Part shown: positions 8,681 to 17,015 of the stretch, in pieces
Numbering within the stretch: position 1 is the first letter of the stretch
Layout: each line of letters opens with the position of its first letter
Source: Fidelibacterota bacterium
GTDB taxonomy: Bacteria; Fidelibacterota; UBA8477; JABMPR01
NCBI GenBank assembly: GCA_021734255.1
Contig: JAIPJM010000024.1
Span: 1-42,786, forward strand
Length of the DNA stretch: 42,786 nt
Direction: 5' to 3'
Notes under the pieces: model-generated
Seen by the model: the letters and a program-made list of their open reading frames with translations, nothing else
Databases searched by the model: none
What the model was told of the DNA's origin: nothing
Translations under genes and position numbers: made by a program

Positions 8681-9952
8681 ATGAAAAAGTTGATCACACT
8701 CGGTATTGCCGTTCTTTTGGTGGCTCATGTTTTTGCTGGAGGTCTGGTGACAAATAGTAATCAATCCGCTGATTACTTGCGAACCTTCAACCGGAACGCC
8801 ACTATGGACCTTGATGCTGTCTACTACAATCCAGCAGCAGTGAGTAGCTTTGGCTCCGGGCTGCATCTGTATATCAGTAATCAGACCATCCTACAGACCC
8901 GGACCATTACATCAGAATATGATGGCTTTAACACCAATCCGTTTGAAGGCAGTACCTTTGCACCCCTCTTTCCCAATGTTTATGTTGCCTATGTTATGGG
9001 GAATCTGGGTATTTCAGGAGGTCTCCTGCCCATTGGTGGCGGTGGCAGTGCGAAGTTTGAAGATGGGTTGCCCAGTTTTGAACGTCAATTCGCTAACACT
9101 GGGAATGGTTCCTTCGATGGATATGAGCTTGATGTTCACTTCGAGGGTTCTTCTATATACCTGGGTTTTCAGGGTGGCCTTTCCTATTATCTCAACGACC
9201 TTGCTTCTTTATATGTGGGTGCCAGATATATTACGGCAACCAACACCTATTCGGGGTACCTGAAGGATATCATGTTCATCAATGCTGATGGAAGCAAGAT
9301 AGCAGCTGTTACGGTAAACCCCGGTTTTGCTGATATTGAAGTAGAGACCGAACAAACCGGGAGTACCATGGTTTTTGTTGTTGCCAGTAATTCAAAGATC
9401 GGTGACGCTCTGAATGTCTCTTTACGCTATGAGACCATGGGTGAAATGGTGGTGACAAACAATACCACCATCGACCAATCAGGTAAATTTCCAGATGAGG
9501 CTGAAACCGGATCGGATATTCCGGCACAATTTTCGGTAGGTCTTGGATTACAGCTCTCGGATGTCCTGCACGTGACGGGAACCTACGATATGTGGTTCGA
9601 TAGCGCTGTTGACTGGGATAAAAGAGAACTCTACGTCAGCAATAGCTGGGAGGGTGGAGCAGCTGTTGAGTATGATCTGTCCTCATCACTTATGGTTAGC
9701 GCTGGTTTCTTGCTGGCAAATCCTGGCGTTGAAGACGATTATAATGGCGATCTGAGCTACAGTGCCCCGACCACCTCCATTGCTTTAGGTGGCGTATTTA
9801 CACTGAGCGATCATAATTCAGTGAGTTTGGGTTTGTTCAACACGTTTTATGCGCAAGCTCAAAACATCTACGTTGGGAATGATTTTGGACAGGGCGAAAC
9901 CTATGACAAAACAGCCATGGGTGTTGCCTTCGGATATTCCCACAGCTTCTAA
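8681..9952 (+). CDS. OmpP1/FadL-family outer-membrane transport protein
   Basis: A 423-aa protein with a classic signal peptide (MKKLITLGIAVLLVAHVFA, cut after Ala19). The N-terminal region NRNATMDLDAVYYNPAA matches the FadL/TodX hallmark of a small plugging segment before the barrel, and the chain ends GVAFGYSHSF, a typical barrel end with terminal Phe. FadL-family channels let hydrophobic molecules such as long-chain fatty acids cross the outer membrane. It starts after a GAGGAGG-type ribosome-binding site and is flanked by terminators on both sides, so it may be its own transcription unit, although no clear promoter fits between the terminator and the start; some read-through is likely. 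Confidence 0.87.
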   Translation: MKKLITLGIAVLLVAHVFAGGLVTNSNQSADYLRTFNRNATMDLDAVYYNPAAVSSFGSGLHLYISNQTILQTRTITSEYDGFNTNPFEGSTFAPLFPNVYVAYVMGNLGISGGLLPIGGGGSAKFEDGLPSFERQFANTGNGSFDGYELDVHFEGSSIYLGFQGGLSYYLNDLASLYVGARYITATNTYSGYLKDIMFINADGSKIAAVTVNPGFADIEVETEQTGSTMVFVVASNSKIGDALNVSLRYETMGEMVVTNNTTIDQSGKFPDEAETGSDIPAQFSVGLGLQLSDVLHVTGTYDMWFDSAVDWDKRELYVSNSWEGGAAVEYDLSSSLMVSAGFLLANPGVEDDYNGDLSYSAPTTSIALGGVFTLSDHNSVSLGLFNTFYAQAQNIYVGNDFGQGETYDKTAMGVAFGYSHSF

Positions 9953-9972
9953 ACTGTGCTAGATCAGATATC

Positions 9973-10002
9973 AAAAGCCCCGACGATTGTTGGGGCTTTT
10001 TT
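9973..10002 (+). terminator. Rho-independent terminator
   Basis: AAAAGCCCC (9973-9981) pairs with GGGGCTTTT (9992-10000), extended by a short inner pair, followed by more T residues. It terminates the FadL-family gene. Confidence 0.92.
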
Positions 10003-10033
10003 GTTTCTAGCAGGTGTAAATTGATGGCAAGCT

Positions 10034-10768
10034 ATGCGTAGATCCATTCAAAGTCTTCTCAACGATCGGACATCTGGTGCCTCTGCACTATTCCACGCAC
10101 TTCTTCAGGAACTTAGCCATCTAGACGAGGATGAATTTCGACTCGCTCTGTTTGAACTCCAGCAGACCTTTCCGGCCATGGCGGTCTGGAAGTATCTTGA
10201 CACCTATTTCGCCAATAGGTCGTTCACAAAAAAGCATATTCAAGACCTGAAAACATTGGCAGCGTTAGAAAAAGCACGGGTACTGGATGGGACCTCTAAA
10301 ACATTGTCTGCCTACACATCTTTTCTGACCCTGAGCCAAAGTTCCCTGGTAACATCCTTTTTCGAACAGCGAGCAGAGCAGGAAAAGATCTATGTGGTCT
10401 GCTCTGAAAGTCTACCCGGGCTGGAAGGCAGAGCACTCACAAAAACACTGAATTCAAAAGGTGTGACGACCCGCTGTGTTCAGGACTGGACGCTGGTGGA
10501 GGAACTTGCCAATAGTGAGGCCGTCCTTTTTGGAGCAGATTGGGTCACAGATGATTTCGTCGTGAATAAACAGGGCAGCAGGGAAGTTGTGGATCGAGCG
10601 ATCCAGGACGATAAACCGGTCTTTTTTCTTGCCGAAGCATTCAAGCACACCGAGCCGGTTGATTTTAAAAGGGAGTGGTGTTACCAGGACTGGTCAGAGG
10701 GTGACATCCAGAGGCGGATCAAAGTTTTCGATATCATCCCACGCAGTGAGGGGCTGATTATCCTCTAA
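10034..10768 (+). CDS. eIF2B alpha/beta/delta-like (IF-2B family) protein
   Basis: A 244-aa cytoplasmic protein. The segment ESLPGLEGRALTKTL (125-139) and the later VLFGADWVTDDFVVNKQGS match the conserved SRP..EGR and GAD...G.V.NK.GT motifs of the IF-2B superfamily, which includes eukaryotic eIF2B regulatory subunits, MtnA (methylthioribose-1-phosphate isomerase) and archaeal ribose-1,5-bisphosphate isomerase. It is about 80-100 residues shorter than MtnA, so it is closer to the short eIF2B-like/R15P isomerase branch. Which sugar phosphate it uses, if any, cannot be decided. It stands alone between a terminator and a convergent operon. No strong ribosome-binding site precedes the ATG. Confidence 0.72.
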   Translation: MRRSIQSLLNDRTSGASALFHALLQELSHLDEDEFRLALFELQQTFPAMAVWKYLDTYFANRSFTKKHIQDLKTLAALEKARVLDGTSKTLSAYTSFLTLSQSSLVTSFFEQRAEQEKIYVVCSESLPGLEGRALTKTLNSKGVTTRCVQDWTLVEELANSEAVLFGADWVTDDFVVNKQGSREVVDRAIQDDKPVFFLAEAFKHTEPVDFKREWCYQDWSEGDIQRRIKVFDIIPRSEGLIIL

Positions 10769-10787
10769 TTTTCCCGGGTAAAACAGG

Positions 10788-11858
10788 TTATAGAATGCGT
10801 TCGCCTGTACCCAGATCAAAGAAATGAAAAGCCTGGGAATCTGCAAAGACGGTGACAGTTGAACCTGGTTTTCGGGGATGGGTATCTGACACCCGTGCAA
10901 CGAAGCGATCATCTCCAACCGTACAATAGAGATAAGACTCATTTCCCATGAGCTCACTTACATTGAGAGTGGCAGGTATCTTGGTACTTAACTCGCTGAG
11001 ACTCATGTGCTCCGGTCTGATCCCCACTTGAATCTTGTTCCCATTGAAAGGGGCGAGGACAGCCTGCTGAGACTCATTTAGAGGAAGGCTGAAGTCTTTA
11101 TGTATGAGTTCATCTGCGTGAACGTCTACCTCAAAGAAGTTCATGGAGGGTGAGCCAATAAAACTGCCGACAAACTGATTGTCAGGTTTCTCATAGATCT
11201 TCAGCGGTTCATCGGCCTGCATGATGTAGCCATCCTTCATAACCACAATCCGATCACCCATGGTCATGGCTTCCACCTGGTCGTGGGTCACGTAGATCAT
11301 GGTTGTCTTGAGTCGATCATGGAGCTGCTTGATCTCTGAACGCATCTGAACCCGGAGTTTTGCATCCAGGTTGGAAAGGGGCTCGTCGAAGAGAAAGACA
11401 GCCGGTTTGCGCACGATAGCACGTCCTACCGCTACCCGCTGACGCTGCCCTCCGGAAAGCTCTTTGGGTTTACGGTGGAGATAGTCCTGAACACTGAGGA
11501 TCTCCGCCGCTTCTTCTACCCGGGTTTTGATCTCAGCCTCAGGGAATTTTCTCAGTTTTAAGCCGAAGGCCATGTTCTCATAAACATTCATATGGGGATA
11601 GAGCGCGTAGTTCTGAAAGACCATGGCGATGTCGCGATTTTTTGGCTCGACGTCATTGACCCGCTTGTCTCCGATATAGACATCACCACCACTTGCTTCT
11701 TCCAGCCCAGCAACGATACGAAGTGTGGTGGATTTTCCACACCCAGAGGGTCCCACGAGCACAGCAAATTCGCCATCTTCGATGGTCAGGTCGATCCCAT
11801 GAAGGATCTGAACATCACCGTAGAGTTTATCAAGATTCTTAAGTCTTACTTGAGCCAT
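10788..11858 (-). CDS. Sugar ABC transporter ATPase, MsmX/UgpC/MalK type
   Basis: A 356-aa ATP-binding subunit of a carbohydrate importer (CUT1 group). Walker A GPSGCGKST (36-44), signature LSGGQ (134-138), Walker B VFLFDEP (154-160) and switch His192 are all intact; the C-terminal regulatory OB-like domain (about 236-356, with VGIRPEHMSL) marks the MalK/UgpC branch. No permease or solute-binding protein is nearby, so it is an orphan ATPase, probably serving transporters encoded elsewhere as MsmX does. The ribosome-binding site AAAGGAAG precedes the ATG. It is the last gene of a three-gene run with the YciO-like and hydrolase genes, 21 bases after the former. Confidence 0.93.
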   Translation of the reverse strand: MAQVRLKNLDKLYGDVQILHGIDLTIEDGEFAVLVGPSGCGKSTTLRIVAGLEEASGGDVYIGDKRVNDVEPKNRDIAMVFQNYALYPHMNVYENMAFGLKLRKFPEAEIKTRVEEAAEILSVQDYLHRKPKELSGGQRQRVAVGRAIVRKPAVFLFDEPLSNLDAKLRVQMRSEIKQLHDRLKTTMIYVTHDQVEAMTMGDRIVVMKDGYIMQADEPLKIYEKPDNQFVGSFIGSPSMNFFEVDVHADELIHKDFSLPLNESQQAVLAPFNGNKIQVGIRPEHMSLSELSTKIPATLNVSELMGNESYLYCTVGDDRFVARVSDTHPRKPGSTVTVFADSQAFHFFDLGTGERIL

Positions 11859-11879
11859 TACGACTTCCTTTCAGTACCG

Positions 11880-12494
11880 CTAATAGGTGCACCATCCAAT
11901 ATCTCCCTGCCCCTCTCGAATTACAACTGGTTGTTCATCATCTGTCAGGTCTACCACTGATGAAAACTCTGCCCAGGTTGGACCGGAGTCCAGAACCAGG
12001 TCAACTTTGCCATCATAATATTCTAAAAACTCCTGAGGGTCACTGGCAAAACTCTTTTTGCTCATATTCACGCTGGTTGTAATAATAGGGTTGCCGAGTG
12101 CTTCGACAATGGCCATGGTCAATGGGTGATCCGGGATACGGATCCCAACGGTCTTCTGCTTGGAGATGAGCGTCTTGGGGGCTTCTTTCGTCCCGGGCAG
12201 GATAAATGTATACGGTCCAGGCAGGTATCTCCGTAGATAACGATAATTGGTGGTTGAAATCTTCGCATACTTGGATATATCCTTGATGTCAGCACAAACA
12301 AAACTGAGCGGTTTCTGCTTTTTAATTCCTTTAACCTGATAGATGCGCTCCAGTGCAGACTTGTGTGAGATATCGCAGCCAATGCCGTACACTGTGTCTG
12401 TTGGATAAATGATCAGACCACCGCTACGCAGGATGTCTAGTGCCTGATCCAGCGCTCTGGTGTTAATGGAATTTCCGTGGATCTCAATTCTCAT
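11880..12494 (-). CDS. Sua5/YciO/YrdC-family protein
   Basis: A 204-aa protein, the length of E. coli YciO. It has the family core PTDTVYGIGCD (31-41), KGIKKQKPLSF (55-65), VGIRIPDHP and ITTSVNMS near residue 140. Sua5/YrdC enzymes make threonylcarbamoyl-AMP from threonine, bicarbonate and ATP for the t6A37 tRNA modification; YciO is the paralogue with weaker or different activity. The short length and sequence style favour the YciO branch, but a real TsaC role is possible if no other copy exists in the genome. It overlaps the upstream hydrolase gene by 11 bases, indicating translational coupling. Confidence 0.87.
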   Translation of the reverse strand: MRIEIHGNSINTRALDQALDILRSGGLIIYPTDTVYGIGCDISHKSALERIYQVKGIKKQKPLSFVCADIKDISKYAKISTTNYRYLRRYLPGPYTFILPGTKEAPKTLISKQKTVGIRIPDHPLTMAIVEALGNPIITTSVNMSKKSFASDPQEFLEYYDGKVDLVLDSGPTWAEFSSVVDLTDDEQPVVIREGQGDIGWCTY

Positions 12495-13335
12495 CGGCCA
12501 GAAACTCCTTGATGACTGTCATGCTATCTTCAGGGTTTTCAAAAGGGAAGAGGTGCCCACCGTTGAGTAACTCTACCTGTGACTGTTTCCCTGTTTTTTT
12601 TAAACGCCGCACTCCCCGGGCATTCACAGTATCTGAATGATCACCGATCAGGAAAAGTGCAGGCAGTGAGATCTTTTTCGGTAGAGACCACACCTGAAGT
12701 GGAATGGATTGATAAATGCTGGATTCCAGCTCCGGTGAACAAGCAAGTCTGACAGACCCCTTTTCATCCTGGCGAAAACAGGTGTCCACATAGGCCTGTA
12801 AGAAGCCTGGTTTCCAATTGGAAAAAACAGACTTCTTCTGATACAGGCTATACGCTTGCCTGCGGGATTCGAATACCTGCCGACGTCGTTTTGCCCTGCG
12901 AGACAAAGGATTCAGATGGGCTATGGACAGGAGCCTGAAGACACGCATGATGGCCAGGAATCGCTTCGGTGGCAGGACCGGATCAAGCAGGACGATCCTG
13001 GAGAATAGATCAGGTCTTTTCAGGGCTATGAACAAGATGACAATTCCGCCAATGGAATGCCCCATCCCGATGATTGGCTTTTTAACACTATTAAGGTCGA
13101 GTTTTTCCAGATAGTAATCCGCCAGAGATTCCCAGCTGTGAATGCGACCTGACCAACAGGACTGACCATGGCCTGGCAGATCTGGAGCCAGCACTTGATA
13201 TCGGTCTGTCAGGGAAGAAAAGAAATCCTGATACATTTGTGCTGAAAAGCTGTTCGCATGCAGGAATAAAATAGACCCGCTTGTAGAACCGCCGAAGCGG
13301 TGCAGAGATAAAGCTTCTGGAAGATCACTTTGCAT
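12484..13335 (-). CDS. Alpha/beta hydrolase
   Basis: A 283-aa alpha/beta-hydrolase fold protein without a signal peptide. The oxyanion region is LFLHANSFSAQMY, the nucleophile elbow is GMGHSIGG (Ser94), the acid is in LIGDHSDTV (Asp232 or Asp235), and the His is in NGGHLFPFENP (His261). A lid region (about 130-190) is rich in Arg and Lys. Many such enzymes hydrolyse esters or act as acyltransferases; the substrate cannot be read. It is the first gene of the minus-strand run and is divergent from the exported-protein gene at 13443, sharing a 107-bp promoter region. No clear ribosome-binding site precedes the ATG. Confidence 0.88.
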   Translation of the reverse strand: MQSDLPEALSLHRFGGSTSGSILFLHANSFSAQMYQDFFSSLTDRYQVLAPDLPGHGQSCWSGRIHSWESLADYYLEKLDLNSVKKPIIGMGHSIGGIVILFIALKRPDLFSRIVLLDPVLPPKRFLAIMRVFRLLSIAHLNPLSRRAKRRRQVFESRRQAYSLYQKKSVFSNWKPGFLQAYVDTCFRQDEKGSVRLACSPELESSIYQSIPLQVWSLPKKISLPALFLIGDHSDTVNARGVRRLKKTGKQSQVELLNGGHLFPFENPEDSMTVIKEFLADEN

Positions 13336-13442
13336 AGAAACAAAATAAGGAGAATGGAACAGGGATGAAGAAAAAAGCCAAGACTTTCAAGTAGATATTG
13401 ATAGATTTGTGCTATGCTTGTTCAATCGATCGAAGGGAGTTC

Positions 13443-14354
13443 ATGAAACCTTCCAATCACCTGTTTCGAATTGTAGCGCCACTACTTCTGCTGGCCTTAT
13501 TCTCATATTGTGAAGATAGCAACGACCCATTTCCGAAAGCAATCCTGGATGATTCACTTGATGTCCTGGTGTTCGAATATACGACCCAAATGCCAACTCA
13601 GATCAGTGGCACAAGTCTTATGGACTCCATCGCTTCCCTTGACCTGCAGGCCAGAGAACGCCTGATCCTCGCCATGGTGAAAAATGGACACATACCGGAT
13701 CATCTACGGGCCCCGGTGGCGATTGAACATGAGCAGATGGTAGGGGACTCGCTCTATAGCATCACTTTTTATGTCAGTCCTGACTATCTGTCACTGGGGA
13801 CGGATGAGGACTTTGCTCGTATCCCCATGAGCCCCATCCTTGCCCAGAAGGTCATGGATGAGATCAATGCGGTGCTGCCGACACGGAAGATGGTCAATCT
13901 GATCTGGCAGGCAGCTGCCTTAAAATTGGAGCCGGAACCCATTCCGCCCAGCCCAGCCATGACCACCGTGCCAGTCTTTAGACAACATGAGAGCCTGGTG
14001 GATGCTCAGGTTCTGAAAAGAGGGGGCTCCCATGACTTAGGCGTACTGATCGCTGGCCATAAAAAGGATGTTGTGTTGTCCAATCGGATCTGGGATAATT
14101 TAAAGCGAGTGGTCATTTACGGCTGGCATTATCTCAATGGCAGTCCCATACAGCCCCTGTACAGCGGACATGTCAACTGGTATGCGGATTACAGTCATGG
14201 CATTCGGCCAGTACTTTCAAAGTGTGAGGTCAATGGTCAGATCATGGACATCCAGGATGTTTTGACGGACAAGGACCTGTATAAACTGTTGAGCGATGAA
14301 TCAGGCACCATGACCTTAACCCGATACGATACTTCCTCTGTAAACTATCCCTGA
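13443..14354 (+). CDS. Exported protein of unknown function
   Basis: A 303-aa protein starting at ATG 13443, which has GGGAG two bases upstream of the start triplet's leader; an in-frame ATG at 13398 adds 15 residues in front of the hydrophobic segment and is less likely. The N-terminus has a basic region, a hydrophobic stretch and then SYCEDSND, a possible lipoprotein site although Tyr at -1 of Cys23 is unusual. The C-terminal half has a striking conserved-looking stretch, YSGHVNWYADYSHGIRPV, whose WY-DYSHG core suggests an active or binding site. I do not recognise the family with certainty. It is divergent from the hydrolase operon. Confidence 0.7.
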   Translation: MKPSNHLFRIVAPLLLLALFSYCEDSNDPFPKAILDDSLDVLVFEYTTQMPTQISGTSLMDSIASLDLQARERLILAMVKNGHIPDHLRAPVAIEHEQMVGDSLYSITFYVSPDYLSLGTDEDFARIPMSPILAQKVMDEINAVLPTRKMVNLIWQAAALKLEPEPIPPSPAMTTVPVFRQHESLVDAQVLKRGGSHDLGVLIAGHKKDVVLSNRIWDNLKRVVIYGWHYLNGSPIQPLYSGHVNWYADYSHGIRPVLSKCEVNGQIMDIQDVLTDKDLYKLLSDESGTMTLTRYDTSSVNYP

Positions 14355-14457
14355 TCTGACCCCCAAGCGTAGCATTCAACCATTTGTCGAAATATATGAC
14401 CGCTTTTGTCATTCATATGACACGCTGGGTGCATCTGTAATGTAGATTACAATTAAT

Positions 14458-14533
14458 GGCTGCGGAAGTTAACGCGCATCGACGGTAATTAGAAACGGGT
14501 AGCTAACTTACCGGTAATTGTAGCTCCGCAGCC
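14458..14533 (+). ncRNA. Candidate structured RNA element
   Basis: A perfect 9-bp closing stem (GGCTGCGGA, 14458-14466, with TCCGCAGCC, 14525-14533) encloses 58 bases. Inside, GTTA (14468-14471) can pair with TAAC (14504-14507) and CGGTAA (14483-14488) with TTACCG (14508-14513); these two helices cross, so a pseudoknot is possible. CGGTAATT and GTAGCT each occur twice. It is tRNA-sized (76 nt) but lacks a D arm and a GTTCGA T loop, so it is not a normal tRNA. The strand is not certain. It matches no RNA family I can name. Confidence 0.4.
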
Positions 14534-14560
14534 AAGTTTTCTCCTCTTATTCCTTGGATT

Positions 14561-14586
14561 ATCAGAGTCGCTTGAGCGGCTCTGAT
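14561..14586. terminator. Intergenic hairpin, possible bidirectional terminator
   Basis: ATCAGAGTCG (14561-14570) pairs with CGGCTCTGAT (14577-14586) with one G-T pair and a 6-base loop. A mildly T-rich stretch (ATTATTT) follows on the + strand. It lies between the convergent exported-protein gene/structured element and the esterase gene, where a terminator is expected. Confidence 0.5.
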
Positions 14587-14617
14587 ATTATTTGCACCTG
14601 CGTCGGAGCCTGCGTTG

Positions 14618-15433
14618 CTACCGCTGCATTTTTGAGACGACAAAAGCAACTGAGGTACCCACGTGCGTTTTCCAGAAATCATGAGAGTGACGACCCTCCT
14701 CTTCCAGGAACTCCACTTCGAAGCCGCGATTCTGTAGCTTTTTCACTATCTCCACATTCTCTGAAAACACAAAATCGTCCCGGCCGCAAATAAGTTGGAG
14801 AGGGGGAATGATATTCAGATCGATCGTTTCCACCATCTCAATGGGGTTGTGAGCGGACCATCGGGCTTTGTTTTCCACATACTCACCCAAGGTCAGCTTT
14901 AATCCCCAACGATCGGTACGGGGGATCAGATCCATCACCCCGCTCAGGGCACTGGCAGCGGCGTATTCTCCAGGATGAGTGAAGACCTGCAAGAAAGCGC
15001 CATAACCACCCATGCTCAAGCCCAACACGCCCTGCTTCTGGGGATCAGGTGAGCCATTGAAGGCCTCGATCACCCAGGGCTTTAGTTCCTTGTTGATGTG
15101 GGTGTCATAATCTCGGCCTGGCAGCAAATCCGTGTCCTGCCACCATCCATCGTAACCACCGTCGGGGAGGACGAGGAGAATGTTGTGCTGATCAGCCAGC
15201 GCTTGCAGATCTGCGTCCTGCTCCCATTGGGTCTCATCACCGGCCCAGCCATGAAGCATGATGATAAAGGGATAGACCTCAGCACTTCCTGATTGAAAAG
15301 TTGATGGTGTGGCTATAATGATGTTGGTGCTGTCTACGAGAGCAGCCGATGGGATCTTCAGGTGAAGGATCTCTGCAAAACTGGGAGATAGTAATAATAG
15401 GAAAAGGACGAATCGTGTGACTGCTGGTCTCAT
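14618..15433 (-). CDS. Secreted esterase (esterase D/feruloyl-esterase-like)
   Basis: A 271-aa exported alpha/beta hydrolase of the Esterase_D-like group. A signal peptide (MRPAVTRFVLFLLLLSPSFA) is followed by the oxyanion motif MLHGWAG, nucleophile elbow GLSMGGYGA (Ser140), acid in CGRDDF (Asp219 or Asp220) and His249 in GRHSHDFW. Relatives hydrolyse feruloyl, acetyl or S-formylglutathione esters; secretion argues for an extracellular or periplasmic polysaccharide or peptide-linked ester rather than formaldehyde detoxification. A GGGGG stretch precedes the ATG as a ribosome-binding site. It is a single-gene unit, convergent with the element at 14458. Confidence 0.88.
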   Translation of the reverse strand: MRPAVTRFVLFLLLLSPSFAEILHLKIPSAALVDSTNIIIATPSTFQSGSAEVYPFIIMLHGWAGDETQWEQDADLQALADQHNILLVLPDGGYDGWWQDTDLLPGRDYDTHINKELKPWVIEAFNGSPDPQKQGVLGLSMGGYGAFLQVFTHPGEYAAASALSGVMDLIPRTDRWGLKLTLGEYVENKARWSAHNPIEMVETIDLNIIPPLQLICGRDDFVFSENVEIVKKLQNRGFEVEFLEEEGRHSHDFWKTHVGTSVAFVVSKMQR

Positions 15434-15575
15434 GGGACCCCCATTCAGTTTCTTGAATTAAAAATTAGCTTGCCCGAAGTTTAAAATATCGCAGGGGACA
15501 CAAAACAGGTTTTTTGTTCTTCGAATTTCATTAAAATGACATCCTGTCTTGATAAATAGGAGAAGGTATCAGATC

Positions 15576-15656
15576 TTGAATAAAATTTCCAGAACAGTAT
15601 TGTGGCTGGGTTTGAATGTTGTTGTCCTCAGTCTCATCGCCCTGTTGAATATCTAA
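15576..15656 (+). CDS. Possible 26-aa single-helix membrane peptide
   Basis: From TTG 15576 an ORF encodes MNKISRTVLWLGLNVVVLSL followed by IALLNI and a stop: a short basic N-terminus and one hydrophobic helix. AGGAGAAGG (15558-15566) sits 9 bases upstream. The permease ATG follows 15 bases after its stop and has no ribosome-binding site of its own, so the small ORF could couple translation into the permease gene or be a small accessory subunit. Evidence is limited to sequence design; it could be chance. Confidence 0.42.
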   Translation: MNKISRTVLWLGLNVVVLSLIALLNI

Positions 15657-15671
15657 ACTGGCCCGTAGCCA

Positions 15672-17003
15672 ATGCGTGATGTCCGTCGACAGATAAATCT
15701 GAACCATAGCCTGGCTATAATAATCGGGACCGTTATTGGATCAGGTGTCTTCATTCAGCTTCCCATTGTACAGCAAGCTACCGGGAGCCCGGGATTGGCT
15801 ATTATCGCTTGGCTCATTGGAGGGATCATCTGGTTGCCTCAGCTCTTTATTCTGGCTGAGATGGGTACAGCATACCCGCAACAGGGATTTGGTTATCTCT
15901 ATCTTCAGAAAGCAGGGAGCCCTGGTCTTGCCTTTATTTACGTATGGACCGTTTTCTGGACCAGCGATACCCCCTCCATCACCATTTTAGCTGTGGCTGC
16001 AGTCGCGGCGCTGGATGTATTTTTTCCTGTTCTAGCCGATTCCTACCAGACCAAGATCATTGCGGCTCTCATTATCATGGCCCTGACGTGGGTCCATGTC
16101 AGGAGTGTGAACCGGGGTGGCCAACTCCAGGTGTTGCTAACCATCGTCAAGCTTTCCCCTTTAGTGCTCCTCTCCGTCCTGGGGTTCTTCTTCTTTGATT
16201 CCCCACATTTGTTCATGAGCAGTACACTGGCAGCAGATAAATCTCTGTTTGTTCTGGTTACGGCCGGAGTCGCCGCCACCGTGTGGAGTTATGCTGGATT
16301 CCCAAATATTCTATATATGGCTGGTGAGATAAAGGAGCCTGGCAAGACGCTTCCAATGGCTTTGCTTGGCAGTCTGCTGGTCGTTACTGCCGTTTATGTG
16401 CTTGTTGCTGCAGCTACGGGAGCGTTGGTGCCACATGATGTGCTGGTTGGGTCTGCTGGTGGCTTTGCCAACCCATTTAAATATCTACCCTGGTTTGCTG
16501 GCATTGCAGCCGGGTTTCTGGCTATTGCCGCATTTACCTCCATGGTCGGGGCGACGAATGCCTGTATCATGGTACAACCCAGGATCGAATATGCTATTGC
16601 CCAAGACAATTTATTCTTCCCGATCTTCGGCAAGCTTCATACTAAATACGGCACCCCGGCCAATTCCATCCTGATCCAGTCGGGTTTGGCCATCATCATG
16701 ATCTTCATTGGGGGGATAGAAGCTTTGATGGGTTACTTTACCCTCTCATATATTCTTCAGAACCTGGTGGTCTATGTGGTCATCTTCTGGTTACGGAAGC
16801 GGGACGACTATCGCCCAGCTTACAAAAGTCCTGCATGGCAACTGATGGCTCTTCTTGCTATTATTTTCCAGGTTCTACTTTTGTTTGGCACGTTTAACGC
16901 TTTCCCGTTGGATGGTGTGTTGGCCGCCCTCATCCTAATACTAACAGGTCTACCAGTTTATTTTTATTTTAAAAAGAGGCAAAACCTGTCCACTGGTCAT
17001 TAG
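15672..17003 (+). CDS. APC-superfamily amino-acid permease
   Basis: A 443-aa integral membrane protein with about 12 predicted transmembrane helices. The first helix has the APC hallmark GTVIGSGVFI (18-27), where the unwound glycine segment binds substrate, and helix 6 carries VTAGVAATVWSYAGFPNILY. It is likely a proton-coupled importer or exchanger of amino acids in the inner membrane. It heads a tight + strand run with an exported amidase-type hydrolase (12 bases on), a small membrane protein and a creatininase-family enzyme, which suggests uptake and breakdown of amide-linked nitrogen compounds. The ATG has no obvious ribosome-binding site. Confidence 0.92.
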   Translation: MRDVRRQINLNHSLAIIIGTVIGSGVFIQLPIVQQATGSPGLAIIAWLIGGIIWLPQLFILAEMGTAYPQQGFGYLYLQKAGSPGLAFIYVWTVFWTSDTPSITILAVAAVAALDVFFPVLADSYQTKIIAALIIMALTWVHVRSVNRGGQLQVLLTIVKLSPLVLLSVLGFFFFDSPHLFMSSTLAADKSLFVLVTAGVAATVWSYAGFPNILYMAGEIKEPGKTLPMALLGSLLVVTAVYVLVAAATGALVPHDVLVGSAGGFANPFKYLPWFAGIAAGFLAIAAFTSMVGATNACIMVQPRIEYAIAQDNLFFPIFGKLHTKYGTPANSILIQSGLAIIMIFIGGIEALMGYFTLSYILQNLVVYVVIFWLRKRDDYRPAYKSPAWQLMALLAIIFQVLLLFGTFNAFPLDGVLAALILILTGLPVYFYFKKRQNLSTGH

Positions 17004-17015
17004 AAAGGATCAAAT

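Noticed and set aside
14458-14533. tRNA gene or integron attC site
   Set aside because: The size and end pairing look tRNA-like, but no D or T arm exists; for attC, the paired core sites of the R'/R'' type are missing.
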